From Vaginisenegalia massiliensis (GTDB lineage Bacteria; Bacillota; Bacilli; Lactobacillales; Aerococcaceae): a DNA stretch of 64,000 nucleotides. Below are positions 54,425-64,000 of the stretch, in pieces. Under the pieces are notes generated by a model, which was not told the DNA's origin, did no database searches, and saw only the letters and a list, made by a program, of their open reading frames with translations. The position numbers and the translations under genes are program-made. The stretch covers positions 124,001-188,000 of the forward strand of contig NZ_UWPC01000001.1 of the NCBI RefSeq assembly GCF_900604935.1, given 5' to 3'. Position 1 is the first letter of the stretch. Each line of letters starts with the position of its first letter.

Positions 54425-54446
54425 ATCCCTCACTTACATGAGGGAT
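54425..54446 (-). terminator. Terminator after pyk
   Basis: ATCCCTCA and TGAGGGAT form an 8-bp stem around a 6-base loop, followed by a run of U on the minus strand, 17 bases after the pyk stop. Confidence 0.9.
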
Positions 54447-54462
54447 GAAGCCATTTAAATGA

Positions 54463-56220
54463 TTATATAGAGACCGTTGCTCCACTATAGACCAAGCCAC
54501 GACGTGCATCGACAGTAATTAATTCACCATCGTTGATCGAATTCAAAGCACCCTCTGCTGCCACAATTACCGGAATACCTAATTCGAGACCTACAACTGC
54601 CGCGTGGGAGGTAATTCCACCTTGTTCGGTAATGACTGCACCTGCTTTTTCCAAAGCGGGAGCATAATCACGGTCGGTTGACGGCACGACTAGAACCGAG
54701 CCAATGTGGGTTTTCTGATTGGCTTCTTCTGCATTGGTAGCTAATACAGCTTTACCAATAAAGTTACCTTTACCAACACCGACACCTTTAGCTAGCTTAG
54801 TACCAATTAACTGAATCTTCATCAAGTTAGTTGTACCAGTTTCACCAACTGGAACACCTGCCGTAATAATAATAAGTTCGCCTTCTTTAGCAAAACCTTC
54901 TTTTAGAGCCAACTGTGTAGCTGAATCAATCATTTCATCAGTTGAAGCCGGTTTAGCAATTACATGTGCCTCAACCCCCCACGCTAAAGCTAACGAACGA
55001 CACGTTTCTTCATCAAAAGTCGCTGCAACAATGTGAGCTTTTGGACGGTATTTGGAAATCATTAAGGCTGTATGTCCAGAAGAAGTGGCCGCCACAATGG
55101 TTTCAATACCTAAATTACGAGCCGTATGGCCGACTGCTTGACCAATTGCTTCAGTCATATCATTCTTATCATAATGTTTAAGAGTGAAAGCATCTTGTCC
55201 AATTAAGGCTTCTTCTGTCCGTAAGCAAATACTAGCCATCGTTTGAACAGCTTCTACAGGATAATCGCCAGCGGCTGTCTCACCCGAAAGCATAACCGCA
55301 TCTGTCCCATCAAAAATAGCGTTTGCCACATCACCCGCTTCTGCTCGTGTTGGTCGCGGATTACGTTGCATCGAATCTAACATTTGGGTAGCTGTCACAA
55401 CAGGTTTACCCGCTTCATTACATTTTTTGATGATCATTTTTTGAACAATTGGAACTTCATGAGTTGGAATTTCAACACCCAAATCACCACGAGCCACCAT
55501 TATTCCATCTGAAACAGCTAAAATCTCATCAAGATTATCCACACCCTCTTGGCTTTCAATTTTAGCAATTATCTGAACGTTGGGACGCCCTTCTTCTTCC
55601 AAAATAGCCCGGATATCCATAACATCGCTGGCCCGTCTGACAAAAGACGCTGCAATAAAGTCAATCCCTTGTTGACAACCAAAACGAATATCTGCTTCAT
55701 CTTTAGCAGTAATGCCAGGTAATTTAACCGAAACATAAGGAACATTGACTCCTTTTTTCGATTTAATAATACCTGAATTTTGAACTTGGGTGATGATTTC
55801 TTCCTGTTCTAAATCTAATCCAGTTACCAAGAGATCCACTAATCCATCATCAAGCAGAATATGTTTCCCCACTTGCACATCGTGAATTAAGTTCGGATAG
55901 GAAACAGAAAAGCGTTCAGACGTTCCTAAAACCTCTCTCATTGCCACCCGCACTTCATGACCTTTTTCTAATTCAATCTTGTCATTTTCCATGTCATGGG
56001 TCCGGATTTCAGGCCCTTTGGTATCTAGTAAAATAGCAACTAATTTACCTGCTTCTTGTCGGGCTGCTTTTAAGGTATTAAAGCGTTGTAAATGCTCTTC
56101 ATGACTTCCATGAGAAAAATTAAAGCGAGCCACATTCATACCCGATTGAATTAATTTAACCATGACTTCTTGATTTGAGCTTGCTGGGCCTAAGGTACAA
56201 ACAATTTTTGTTTTTTTCAT
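54463..56220 (-). CDS. pyk: Pyruvate kinase with C-terminal PEP-utilising domain
   Basis: The 585-residue enzyme converts PEP and ADP to pyruvate and ATP. The catalytic barrel shows ARFNFSHG, the [12 protein letters not shown] loop and [12 protein letters not shown]. An additional swivelling domain (about 500-585) contains [17 protein letters not shown], the extra module of Bacillus-type pyruvate kinases. The ATG at 56220 is preceded by AGGGGTG. It follows pfkA by 14 bases, as is standard. Confidence 0.97.
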   Translation of the reverse strand: MKKTKIVCTLGPASSNQEVMVKLIQSGMNVARFNFSHGSHEEHLQRFNTLKAARQEAGKLVAILLDTKGPEIRTHDMENDKIELEKGHEVRVAMREVLGTSERFSVSYPNLIHDVQVGKHILLDDGLVDLLVTGLDLEQEEIITQVQNSGIIKSKKGVNVPYVSVKLPGITAKDEADIRFGCQQGIDFIAASFVRRASDVMDIRAILEEEGRPNVQIIAKIESQEGVDNLDEILAVSDGIMVARGDLGVEIPTHEVPIVQKMIIKKCNEAGKPVVTATQMLDSMQRNPRPTRAEAGDVANAIFDGTDAVMLSGETAAGDYPVEAVQTMASICLRTEEALIGQDAFTLKHYDKNDMTEAIGQAVGHTARNLGIETIVAATSSGHTALMISKYRPKAHIVAATFDEETCRSLALAWGVEAHVIAKPASTDEMIDSATQLALKEGFAKEGELIIITAGVPVGETGTTNLMKIQLIGTKLAKGVGVGKGNFIGKAVLATNAEEANQKTHIGSVLVVPSTDRDYAPALEKAGAVITEQGGITSHAAVVGLELGIPVIVAAEGALNSINDGELITVDARRGLVYSGATVSI

Positions 56221-56234
56221 TGATGACACCCCTA

Positions 56235-57212
56235 TTATTGTGATTTTTTATTCGTTAAGTCTAAGTTTAGTTGATACAAATCACGACGAACTTGATGCGA
56301 CTTCTCTTTTAAGGTTTCAACAATATCATAGGTTTTTAATTGTTCGCCATTGACGCCCAAATAAACGCCTGATTGTCCTTCAATTAACAAATCAACTGCT
56401 CGTGCCCCCATTAATGTAGCAAAAACACGGTCTCGAGCACTCGGATTCCCTCCACGTTGAACGTGAGCTAAGGTTACTCCGCGAACCGATGTATCATGGG
56501 AAATAGCTCGGTATACTTCGACAAAGGAATCCACACTCATGACACCCTCAGCCAAAATAATTAATGAATGATCTTTACCGAATTTACGGCCTGTTTGAAC
56601 CCGTTTAGCGACATCTTCCATCTTAAACGGAACTTCTGGGATAATAATTGCATCAGCTCCTGCCGCTACTCCAGCCCAAGTGGCAATATCCCCCGCGTGA
56701 CGTCCCATCACTTCGACAACAAAAGTACGGTTATGAGAAGCAGCTGTATCCGTAATTTTATCGATTTCATCTAGAGCCACATTGACGGCTGTGTCGAAAC
56801 CGATCGTATATTCTGTTCCCGGAATATCATTATCAATCGTGCCAGGAATACCAACCGCAGGAAATCCATGTTCAGTTAATTTCAATGCACCGGTAAATGA
56901 ACCATCACCACCAATCACAATCAATGCTTCAATTTCATGGTCCTTCATTTGCTCGATGGCTTGTAATTGATAGGTCTCTTGACTAAATTCTGGGAAACGA
57001 GCTGAATAAAGGAAGGTGCCTCCTCTTTTTAACTTGTCTTGACATTCAGATACAGTTAACAAGCGAAAATCGCCTTCAACTAAGCCCTTAAATCCACCAG
57101 TAACACCATAAACTTCCATCCCATGGTGAAGTCCTTGTTCGACAACCCCACGGATAGCTGCATTCATCCCTTGTGCATCGCCACCACTAGTTAACACTGC
57201 AATACGTTTCAT
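56235..57212 (-). CDS. pfkA: 6-phosphofructokinase
   Basis: The 325-residue ATP-dependent enzyme shows [15 protein letters not shown], the ATP-site [11 protein letters not shown] and the catalytic [19 protein letters not shown]. It is the committing step of glycolysis, cotranscribed with pyk. GGGGTGATC precedes the ATG. Confidence 0.97.
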   Translation of the reverse strand: MKRIAVLTSGGDAQGMNAAIRGVVEQGLHHGMEVYGVTGGFKGLVEGDFRLLTVSECQDKLKRGGTFLYSARFPEFSQETYQLQAIEQMKDHEIEALIVIGGDGSFTGALKLTEHGFPAVGIPGTIDNDIPGTEYTIGFDTAVNVALDEIDKITDTAASHNRTFVVEVMGRHAGDIATWAGVAAGADAIIIPEVPFKMEDVAKRVQTGRKFGKDHSLIILAEGVMSVDSFVEVYRAISHDTSVRGVTLAHVQRGGNPSARDRVFATLMGARAVDLLIEGQSGVYLGVNGEQLKTYDIVETLKEKSHQVRRDLYQLNLDLTNKKSQ

Positions 57213-57333
57213 CAGATCACCCCATCTGTAAAATTCAAAACTTCAAACTTGCAACATTTTAGACATGTACAGTTTAACACAAAGTCAGCTTAAGTCCTAG
57301 CATTTTCAACTATAGTTAGTAATTTAAAGCGTT

Positions 57334-60300
57334 TTATTTGAAAACAACATGCTCAATTCCAAACAAATTTTTAAGTTTCTCCTGACTTAAGCGTCCATAA
57401 CTGATGAGATACGGTGGGTTGAGTAGACAAGTTTGTTTATGTTGGTTAACTAAGATAATTCGACACGGACCAGGATATTCCAAGCACCAGGCTTTAAGTT
57501 GATCAATTTTTCCCTGATCTTGATCGAAATCCATCACTTTGATGTAGCAAACTGTTTTTTCTTCCGGTTTTTCTTCGACTTTTTGATTTAAATTAGGCAG
57601 TGTCAATTGGCGCACTATAATTTGCCACTGACCCCGTTTATCTTGCTCTAACTTGCCATCGACTTGTAAAATAGCCCCTTCTTTTAACAGATTTTGCACC
57701 TGCGAATAGATATTTGGAAAAATTACTAAGCCTAGTTGGCTTTCTTGGTCACTTGCCGTTGCAAAAGCCATCAATTGATTTGTTTTAGTATGTATCGGGC
57801 GAATGGCATGAAGCTCAACAATACTAGACACTGGGCCTGGTTGAGGATTTAAACAAACATCAGCGAGTGTTTTTATCGCCGAATTATTTTGAAAAATGAC
57901 TCGGTACTCATCCAAGGGATGCCCCGCCAAATTGAAACTTAACCAAAGCTTTTCTCGCTCAACTTGTTCGCTGACAGACCAATCAGGACAGGGTTCAATC
58001 TTAGGTTCAACTTCTTTAAAGAGCGAAAGCGATTCACCACTGAAGTTTACACTTTTTATCAAAGCCAGTAAGTTATAACTTAAAGTGGCTCGATTATACC
58101 CAAGACTATCAAAGGCCCCTACCTCAATTAAAGGTTTAACTAGCTCTTCTTTCAAGAATCGTTTAGGTAAGCGGCGAAGGAAATCTAATAAAGAACGATA
58201 GGGTCCCATCAATTGTCGGTTATCTATGATTTGATGGATAAAATCTTGTCGTATCCCTTTGATGACGCTAAAACCGACCCGCAACTGACCTTGATCGTGG
58301 GTAAACAGTGCTTGACTCAGATTGATGTCAATCCCCGCAATTTGGCCTAATTTGTGTTTGGCCTCCCCATAATAAGTCGTTAAGTTTTTGGAATTGGATC
58401 GGCCCATGTTTAATAAGGATTTATAAAACGAAAGAGGATAATAGACCTTCAAATATGCTAATTGGTAGGCCAATGTCGAATAAACCACGGCATGGGCTCT
58501 ATTAAATCCATACGCAGCAAACTCATAGATATATTCATAAATTTGTTCAGCTAACTTAGCTTCAATATGACGTTCAGTTGCCCCTAAAATAAACCGTTGT
58601 CTTTCTTTAGCCATAATATCAGCTTGTTTCTTACCCATGGCCCTTCTTAACAAATCCGCTTGACCCAAACTAAAACCAGCCATTTGACGGCAGATTTGCA
58701 TCACTTGTTCTTGATAGACAATGACACCATAGGTATTCGCTAAAATAGGCTCTAAACTAGGATGCAAATACTGTTGCGCTTCTTGACCATGTTTACGACG
58801 AATAAAGCGATCGATTTGTTTCATGGGACCGGGTCTGAATAGGGCATTAACTGCCACAATATCTTCAAAACTTTCCGGTTTTAGTTTTTTCAAAACATGG
58901 CGAATCCCATTTGATTCAAATTGAAAAACACCATTGGTATCTGCCTGACGGAACAAGGCTAATACCTGCGGATCATTCATAGGAATAGATTGAATATCCA
59001 GATCTTGCCCCTTATCTTGTTTGATATCACGAAGAATATCATCTAACAAAGTTAAATTTCTTAGCCCTAAGAAATCCATCTTCAAGAGGCCAATCCGTTC
59101 GACATCATACATGGTAAACTGAGTAATCATCGCTTGTTGCGGACGATCCATTACAGGCAATATTTGGGATAAAGGCTGATCATGTATCACCACGGCTGCT
59201 GCGTGAGTCGAAATATGCCGTGGTAAGCCCTCAATTGTTTTAGCAACTTGAAAAATGAGTCGATTGTGCTCATTTTGTTGAACAATCTCTTGAAGAGCAT
59301 GAGACTCAGCAAATGCGCGATCAAGGCTAATATTTAACTCAGTAGGAATGGCACGGGCCCAACGTTTTAATTGTTGAGCATCTTCACCAAGAACTCTGAG
59401 CGTATCACGTATGGCTTGCTTAGCTCCGAAGGTGCCAAAGGTACAAATCTGGGCAACTTGCTCATAGCCATATTTTTGTTCCACATATCTGATAACCTGA
59501 TCACGTTTGTCATCCGGAATATCAATATCTATATCAGGCATATTATATCGCTCTGGATTTAAAAAACGTTCAAAAAGCAAATCATATTCTAATGGGTCCA
59601 CTAAGGTAATTCGCAAAAGATAGGCGACTAATGAAGCTGCTGCCGATCCACGGCCAGGGCCTGACCGAATATGATGTTGATGGCAAAAAGCCAAGATGTC
59701 CCAAACAATTAAAAAGTAATCACTAAAACCTAAGTCTTTAATAACTGACAATTCATAGGAAAGCCGTTGCTGATATAACTTTATTTTATCTGACTTCGCT
59801 TGGCTTAATTCAGCTAAAGCATTTTGACATAGGTCAAACAAATATTGATCACTAGTTAAGCCTTGTGGTGCTTCAAATTTAGGAAGCAAGGTCATACCTT
59901 GTTCCATTTCAAGATCAATCCGATCAATTATTGCTTGGGTATTGGCTATACATTGATCTAACCCATAATTATGATATAAGCTGGTCAATTCTTGTTTTTC
60001 ATATAGATAATGGCCACCTTTTAGCTGGCATAAAGAAACATCGATAGTTTCATTCTCTTCGATAGCTCTCAAGACACTTAAACTAAAGGCATCGTCTGCC
60101 TTTAAACTGGTCACTTTTTGATTTATGGCAATTGGTAGACCAGATTGACTAGCAAAGTCCTTTAATTGTTGAACTTCCCATTCATTAAAAGGATAAATGG
60201 GCAGTCCTAAATAAAGATTTTCCCGGCCAAAATAATGGTCAAGAGCCTGTAAAATTGCTTGCGCTTGTTTAACATCATCCTGAATCAAGGCATGTTCTAA

Positions 60301-60684
60301 TTCGCCATTACGTCCGGGACTTAGCCATATTAAATCAGTACATTGGCTAACTTGTTGCCAAAAACCGCCTGTATTGAATTCTGCCAACTGACTCAGCCGT
60401 GACAATTTGATCAATTGACGGTATCCGTCTAAATTCTTGGCATAGATCAACATTGGAAAACGTTGATTTGTATTAACTAAACCTTCAACAATTAATGTCA
60501 TGCCAATGATTGGTTTTATACCTTGTGCCCGACACTGATTATAAAATTCGAGTGCCCCATGTAGCACATTCTCATCCGCTATAGCTAAACTGGAGTAGCC
60601 TTTTTCTTTAGCCTGATTCACATAATCGGGGATTGTCAAGACACTATGTAACAGTGAATAAGCCGTCACAACATTTAATAACAT
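57334..60684 (-). CDS. dnaE: DNA polymerase III alpha subunit DnaE
   Basis: The 1116-residue C-family polymerase has an N-terminal PHP domain, a polymerase core with GRGSAAASLVAYLL and the catalytic PDIDIDIPDDKRD near residue 385, VYQEQVMQI, and a C-terminal OB domain. In Gram-positives DnaE extends primers alongside PolC. The PHP domain lacks the usual metal-binding histidines: TAYSLLHS replaces the HSxYSLL motif and ADENVLHGAL replaces TDHGxxxG. The ATG at 60684 is preceded by AAAGGGGG. Confidence 0.96.
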   Translation of the reverse strand: MLLNVVTAYSLLHSVLTIPDYVNQAKEKGYSSLAIADENVLHGALEFYNQCRAQGIKPIIGMTLIVEGLVNTNQRFPMLIYAKNLDGYRQLIKLSRLSQLAEFNTGGFWQQVSQCTDLIWLSPGRNGELEHALIQDDVKQAQAILQALDHYFGRENLYLGLPIYPFNEWEVQQLKDFASQSGLPIAINQKVTSLKADDAFSLSVLRAIEENETIDVSLCQLKGGHYLYEKQELTSLYHNYGLDQCIANTQAIIDRIDLEMEQGMTLLPKFEAPQGLTSDQYLFDLCQNALAELSQAKSDKIKLYQQRLSYELSVIKDLGFSDYFLIVWDILAFCHQHHIRSGPGRGSAAASLVAYLLRITLVDPLEYDLLFERFLNPERYNMPDIDIDIPDDKRDQVIRYVEQKYGYEQVAQICTFGTFGAKQAIRDTLRVLGEDAQQLKRWARAIPTELNISLDRAFAESHALQEIVQQNEHNRLIFQVAKTIEGLPRHISTHAAAVVIHDQPLSQILPVMDRPQQAMITQFTMYDVERIGLLKMDFLGLRNLTLLDDILRDIKQDKGQDLDIQSIPMNDPQVLALFRQADTNGVFQFESNGIRHVLKKLKPESFEDIVAVNALFRPGPMKQIDRFIRRKHGQEAQQYLHPSLEPILANTYGVIVYQEQVMQICRQMAGFSLGQADLLRRAMGKKQADIMAKERQRFILGATERHIEAKLAEQIYEYIYEFAAYGFNRAHAVVYSTLAYQLAYLKVYYPLSFYKSLLNMGRSNSKNLTTYYGEAKHKLGQIAGIDINLSQALFTHDQGQLRVGFSVIKGIRQDFIHQIIDNRQLMGPYRSLLDFLRRLPKRFLKEELVKPLIEVGAFDSLGYNRATLSYNLLALIKSVNFSGESLSLFKEVEPKIEPCPDWSVSEQVEREKLWLSFNLAGHPLDEYRVIFQNNSAIKTLADVCLNPQPGPVSSIVELHAIRPIHTKTNQLMAFATASDQESQLGLVIFPNIYSQVQNLLKEGAILQVDGKLEQDKRGQWQIIVRQLTLPNLNQKVEEKPEEKTVCYIKVMDFDQDQGKIDQLKAWCLEYPGPCRIILVNQHKQTCLLNPPYLISYGRLSQEKLKNLFGIEHVVFK

Positions 60685-60736
60685 TTTCTTCCCCCTTTCA
60701 GACTCACTCTTCACATTCTATATTGCCATTTTTTAG

Positions 60737-60794
60737 TTAAAATGACAATTCAGCAAACTGATTTAAACCAGAAATATTTTAATTGTCATTTTAA
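60737..60794. repeat. 14-bp perfect inverted repeat between dnaE and yjzD
   Basis: TTAAAATGACAATT (60737-60750) and AATTGTCATTTTAA (60781-60794) are exact complements 30 bases apart. Each arm holds a TTGTCA that could serve as a -35 in one direction. On the plus strand a TAAACT follows 16 bases later (60805-60810), 23 bases before the yjzD start. Confidence 0.6.
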
Positions 60795-60832
60795 ATTTTT
60801 GTGCTAAACTATGGAATGAAAGAAGGGATAAA

Positions 60833-61063
60833 ATGAAGTATATAATGACTTTATTCTGGGGATTCATCCTTGGTCATGTGGCCTTTTATTTAGGCTCATC
60901 ATTAACTAGCAGTCCATATAATGTGGTCCACGGCTCTTTAGTTGGCGTTTTCGTCGCTATTGGTGTGGTTTTAGTAGCCAATATTATCAAAAACCCTTTA
61001 CCTGTTGGCACAGAAGAAAGTAGCGAAAATCCAAATACGCAACAAGTAACAACTGAAGCTTAA
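60833..61063 (+). CDS. YjzD family (DUF2929) small membrane protein
   Basis: The 76-residue protein has two membrane segments (about 5-24 and 36-55) and a polar acidic tail. The pattern MTLFWGFILGHVAFYLGSSL and the position opposite dnaE match DUF2929/YjzD, whose function is unknown. AAAGAAGGG lies before the ATG. Confidence 0.82.
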   Translation: MKYIMTLFWGFILGHVAFYLGSSLTSSPYNVVHGSLVGVFVAIGVVLVANIIKNPLPVGTEESSENPNTQQVTTEA

Positions 61064-61105
61064 TGTGGACACTTTTTAGAAAATGTGTTCCTTAGACTAT
61101 CTAAC

Positions 61106-61153
61106 AAAGAGGCACCCAATTACCAAATAGTACCGGTAATTGGGTGCCTCTTT
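61106..61153. terminator. Bidirectional terminator between yjzD and queA
   Basis: A 19-bp perfect stem (AAAGAGGCACCCAATTACC with its complement) has a 10-base loop, with A/T runs on both sides serving both convergent genes. Confidence 0.93.
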
Positions 61154-61173
61154 GTATGTCAATTTTAACTACT

Positions 61174-62208
61174 TTATTTTAGGAACATGGCATCGCCAAA
61201 ACTAAAGAATCGATATTTTTCTTTCACCGCATGTTCATAGGCCGCTAAAACAGCTTCACGGTTATAAAAAGCGGAAACCAACATAACCAAAGTTGAACAT
61301 GGCAAGTGGAAGTTAGTGATCAAATGGTCCACCACTTTAAATTGATAACCAGGTGAAATAAAGATGGAGGTCCATCCCTTACTAGCTACAATTTGACCAT
61401 CATGCTCACTAGCTACTGTTTCTAAAGTTCGAACACTAGTTGTCCCCACAGCAACAATCTTATTACCACGAGCTTTAACAGCATTTATACGTTGAGCTGC
61501 TTCTTCAGACAACTCATAGTACTCAGCATGCATGGTATGATCCTCAATACGTTCCACTGATACGGGTCTAAAAGTTCCTAGGCCAACGTGAAGTAATAGC
61601 GGAATAATTTCGATACCTCGACTTTTAGCTTCAGAAAGGAGCGCTTGAGTAAAGTGCAAACCAGCTGTAGGCGCTGCGGCTGATCCTGACTCTTTCGCAT
61701 AGACTGTTTGATAACGTTCTTGATCGTCGAGTTGTGTCTTAATGTAAGGTGGTAACGGCATTTGTCCTAATGATTCCAAGATTTCAAGGAAAACTCCTTC
61801 ATAGGTAAATTCAATGACACGGCCGCCATGCTCACTCTCTTCAATGATGGTTCCTACTAACTCTTGATTTTCACCAAAATAGATTATTGTTCCCACTTTA
61901 GCTCTTTTAGCATGTTTTACCAAACAATTCCATTGATTACCATGAATATTAGTCAGTAACAAAACTTCTAAGTGTCCTCCAGTATCCGGCTTAGTGCCAA
62001 ACAAACGCGCAGGTAAGACCCGTGTTTCATTTAAAACAAGCGCATCGCCCGGTTGCAAATAATCTAAAATATGATGGAAATGGGTATCCGTTAATTCTCC
62101 ACTTTGACGATCCACGACCAACATCCGTGAAGATGAGCGATCTTTAAGTGGCGTCTGAGCAATTAATTCCTCAGGTAATTCATAATCAAAATCTTTTGTG
62201 GTTAACAT
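61174..62208 (-). CDS. queA: S-adenosylmethionine:tRNA ribosyltransferase-isomerase
   Basis: The 344-residue enzyme transfers and rearranges the ribosyl part of SAM onto preQ1 in tRNA to make epoxyqueuosine. Family marks are [26 protein letters not shown] and the C-terminal [16 protein letters not shown]. Its start overlaps the end of ruvB by 7 bases. Its presence means the cell builds queuosine from preQ1, giving meaning to the preQ1-controlled queT operon at 6-8.7 kb. Confidence 0.97.
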   Translation of the reverse strand: MLTTKDFDYELPEELIAQTPLKDRSSSRMLVVDRQSGELTDTHFHHILDYLQPGDALVLNETRVLPARLFGTKPDTGGHLEVLLLTNIHGNQWNCLVKHAKRAKVGTIIYFGENQELVGTIIEESEHGGRVIEFTYEGVFLEILESLGQMPLPPYIKTQLDDQERYQTVYAKESGSAAAPTAGLHFTQALLSEAKSRGIEIIPLLLHVGLGTFRPVSVERIEDHTMHAEYYELSEEAAQRINAVKARGNKIVAVGTTSVRTLETVASEHDGQIVASKGWTSIFISPGYQFKVVDHLITNFHLPCSTLVMLVSAFYNREAVLAAYEHAVKEKYRFFSFGDAMFLK

Positions 62209-63227
62209 TCAGTTTGTTCCTCTTCCTTTTCGTTATTAGGGGTAAGACCAAGGTGCTGATAGGCTAGCGCTGTTACACGGCGTCCCCGTGGTGTTCGTTG
62301 TAAGAAACCATTCTGCAATAAATAGGGTTCATACATATCCTCGACCGTCTCAACATCCTCGCCAATGTTTACAGCAATAGTCGAAAGACCAACCGGTCCA
62401 CCCTGATAAAATTCAATCATCGTCTGTAGTAACTTACGGTCGATTTGATCAAGCCCGCGCTGATCAATTCCTAAGGTTTCCAAAGCTTCTTGCGTCAGTT
62501 GAGGAGTAATAATTCCATCCCCTTTAACTTGAGCAAAATCCCGGACACGACGTAAAATACGGTTTGCAATTCGTGGAGTTCCACGACTTCGTAAAGCGAT
62601 TTCTAAGGCCGCTTGACTTTCTACTTTCGTATCAAAAACCCGAGCTGAACGGTCAACAATCCATTCCAATTCTTGAGTATCATAATAGGCCATATGACCA
62701 ATGATGCCAAACCGATCCCTCAAAGGCTGAGATAGCTGACCAGCCCGAGTTGTCGCTCCAATTAGGGTAAATGGGGGTAATTGAAAATGAACCGGATGAG
62801 CAGTCGGTCCTTGACCGATGACGATATCGACAAAATAATCTTCCATGGCTGAATAAAGAACTTCTTCCACTAGACGAGGAAGTCGATGAATTTCATCTAT
62901 AAAAAGAATGTCACCCGGATTTAACTCGTTTAAAATGGCTAACAAATCACCTGGTCGTTCAATGGCTGGTCCAGAAGTGGTCTGGACTTTCACTTCTAAT
63001 TCATTGCCGATGACCATAGCCAAGGTTGTCTTACCTAAACCCGGAGGGCCATATAGAAGCACATGATCTAAGGCTTCTTGTCGCTGTTTAGCCGCAGTAA
63101 TATAGATGGCTAATTCTGCTTTTATCTTTCGTTGACCAATGTATTCATTCAACTTCTGCGGACGTAAACTTAATTGATCTAATTCTTCATCTTGTGCCAT
63201 AGGTGACATAAAGCGATCCTGAGTCAT
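62202..63227 (-). CDS. ruvB: Holliday junction helicase RuvB
   Basis: The 341-residue AAA+ motor of the RuvAB branch-migration complex has Walker A GPPGLGKT (60-67), Walker [11 protein letters not shown], sensor GATTRAGQL and the C-terminal winged helix with QRTPRGR. It follows ruvA by 20 bases. Confidence 0.97.
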   Translation of the reverse strand: MTQDRFMSPMAQDEELDQLSLRPQKLNEYIGQRKIKAELAIYITAAKQRQEALDHVLLYGPPGLGKTTLAMVIGNELEVKVQTTSGPAIERPGDLLAILNELNPGDILFIDEIHRLPRLVEEVLYSAMEDYFVDIVIGQGPTAHPVHFQLPPFTLIGATTRAGQLSQPLRDRFGIIGHMAYYDTQELEWIVDRSARVFDTKVESQAALEIALRSRGTPRIANRILRRVRDFAQVKGDGIITPQLTQEALETLGIDQRGLDQIDRKLLQTMIEFYQGGPVGLSTIAVNIGEDVETVEDMYEPYLLQNGFLQRTPRGRRVTALAYQHLGLTPNNEKEEEQTEC

Positions 63228-63247
63228 GCTTTCCCTCCTTTGATAAC

Positions 63248-63844
63248 TTATTTACTTAACAATAACTTAAAGGCATAACTTAAAGCTTCTTGCGTTGATT
63301 GGAATTGGCCGAGACTTAGATCTTTTTCAATCCGTTTCAGTTCGCGAGCTGAGTACCCTAAACCTAATAGGGCTTCATTAACTTCATTTAACAGTTGCTG
63401 GTCACTTGGAGAAGAAGGCTGATTTGCCACGATTACCGAATCTGTAACAGTTAATTCGCCTTTCAAATCTAGTATCATCTGCTGAGCTGTCTTCTTACCA
63501 ACCCCAGGAAATTTCATCAAATATTGGCTATCTCCTGCTTCGATAGCTTGGACTAAACCCTGATCATCATCGGCTGCAAGGATGGATAAGGCACTTTTCG
63601 GTCCAATGCCCGAGACCCGATTTAAAGTTAAAAAGAGTTGTTTTTCAGCTAAATCTTTAAAGCCATAAAGCGTCTGCGAATCTTCTCTGACAACCAATTC
63701 TGTATAACAGCATAATTCCTGTCCTAAATAAGCTTGAAAATGAAAGGGATTGGCACACATTAATTTGTAGCCACACCCTCCTACATCTAAAACAATATAG
63801 GTAGGTTGAATCGTCTGTAGGGTTCCTCGTAGATATTCGTACAT
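63248..63844 (-). CDS. ruvA: Holliday junction DNA-binding protein RuvA
   Basis: The 198-residue protein has an N-terminal OB domain ([12 protein letters not shown]), two helix-hairpin-helix motifs ([16 protein letters not shown] and [16 protein letters not shown]) and a C-terminal RuvB-binding domain (about 150-198). It tetramerises on four-way junctions. Its start shares one base with the msrB stop (TAATG). Confidence 0.96.
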   Translation of the reverse strand: MYEYLRGTLQTIQPTYIVLDVGGCGYKLMCANPFHFQAYLGQELCCYTELVVREDSQTLYGFKDLAEKQLFLTLNRVSGIGPKSALSILAADDDQGLVQAIEAGDSQYLMKFPGVGKKTAQQMILDLKGELTVTDSVIVANQPSSPSDQQLLNEVNEALLGLGYSARELKRIEKDLSLGQFQSTQEALSYAFKLLLSK

Positions 63845-64000
63845 TATTTCACCTTATCTTTATATTGTCCATAGCCAGTAGCATCCATATCCTCATAGGC
63901 AATAAAGCGTAAGGCTGCTGAATTGATGCAATAGCGCAATCCTCCCAATTCACTTGGACCATCGTTAAACACATGTCCCAAATGTGAATCGGCTTGACTA
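63844..64000 (-). CDS. msrB: Peptide-methionine (R)-S-oxide reductase MsrB (5' part outside window)
   Basis: The last 51 residues of MsrB are visible, containing [11 protein letters not shown] and [13 protein letters not shown], whose cysteine is the catalytic residue of the family. The enzyme repairs R-methionine sulfoxide in proteins. The N-terminal part, including any zinc-binding cysteines, lies beyond the right edge. Confidence 0.93.
   Translation of the reverse strand, partial: SQADSHLGHVFNDGPSELGGLRYCINSAALRFIAYEDMDATGYGQYKDKVK

Overview
The window is chromosomal DNA of a low-GC Gram-positive bacterium. It carries 56 protein genes (two cut by the window edges) plus one candidate leader peptide, nearly all on the minus strand. 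There is no rRNA, tRNA, CRISPR array, insertion sequence or prophage. Gene order is typical of Bacillota: dnaG-rpoD-trmK-nif3, ypmB-asnS-dnaD-nth beside recU-pbp1A, dnaE-pfkA-pyk-cvfB-xerD-deoB-ribT-scpA-scpB-rluB, and msrB-ruvA-ruvB-queA. Three traits point to the order Lactobacillales: a preQ1-II type leader before queT, a RexB-like AddB with no Walker A motif and no Fe-S cysteines, and a short Nif3. The family may be Aerococcaceae or Carnobacteriaceae, but that is inference and no marker gene here settles it.

Layout. 1-1.8 kb: a TrpXYZ-like ABC transporter (permease cut by the edge, binding protein complete) behind a leader that encodes a Phe/Tyr-rich 17-residue peptide and can fold into exclusive terminator and antiterminator hairpins. 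1.8-5.9 kb: pyruvate phosphate dikinase with its regulatory kinase and CcpN. 6-8.7 kb: a four-gene operon (queT, a DUF2829/Tad2-fold protein, an SDR oxidoreductase, a nucleoside hydrolase) behind a preQ1-II riboswitch. 8.75-12.6 kb: corA, an HD hydrolase, a DUF2786 protein, rluD and lspA. 12.7-14.7 kb: two plus-strand lipoprotein genes. 14.8-30.3 kb: addAB, nif3, trmK, rpoD, dnaG, engB, clpX and tig. 30.5-33.6 kb: recU and pbp1A on the plus strand. 33.7-42.7 kb: nth, dnaD, asnS, ypmB, an eroded dinG, cca, ypiB and a TPR protein. 42.8-47.9 kb: hup, der, rpsA, cmk, a LysM protein and ferredoxin. 47.9-54.3 kb: FMN-riboswitch-controlled ribU, then rluB-scpBA-ribT-deoB-xerD-cvfB. 54.4-61 kb: pyk, pfkA, dnaE and yjzD. 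61.1-64 kb: queA, ruvB, ruvA and the end of msrB.

Most of the window is core information processing and central metabolism. The most unusual parts are (i) the queT operon, which may be a 7-deazaguanine (queuosine precursor) salvage system with an uncharacterised Tad2-fold protein, an oxidoreductase and a possible queuosine-type nucleoside hydrolase; (ii) the aromatic leader-peptide attenuator, with an 11-bp inverted repeat over the -35 box; and (iii) the DinG homologue with intact exonuclease residues and erased helicase motifs. The only gene-free stretch above 300 bases is 1411-1812, filled by the leader, promoter and terminators listed.
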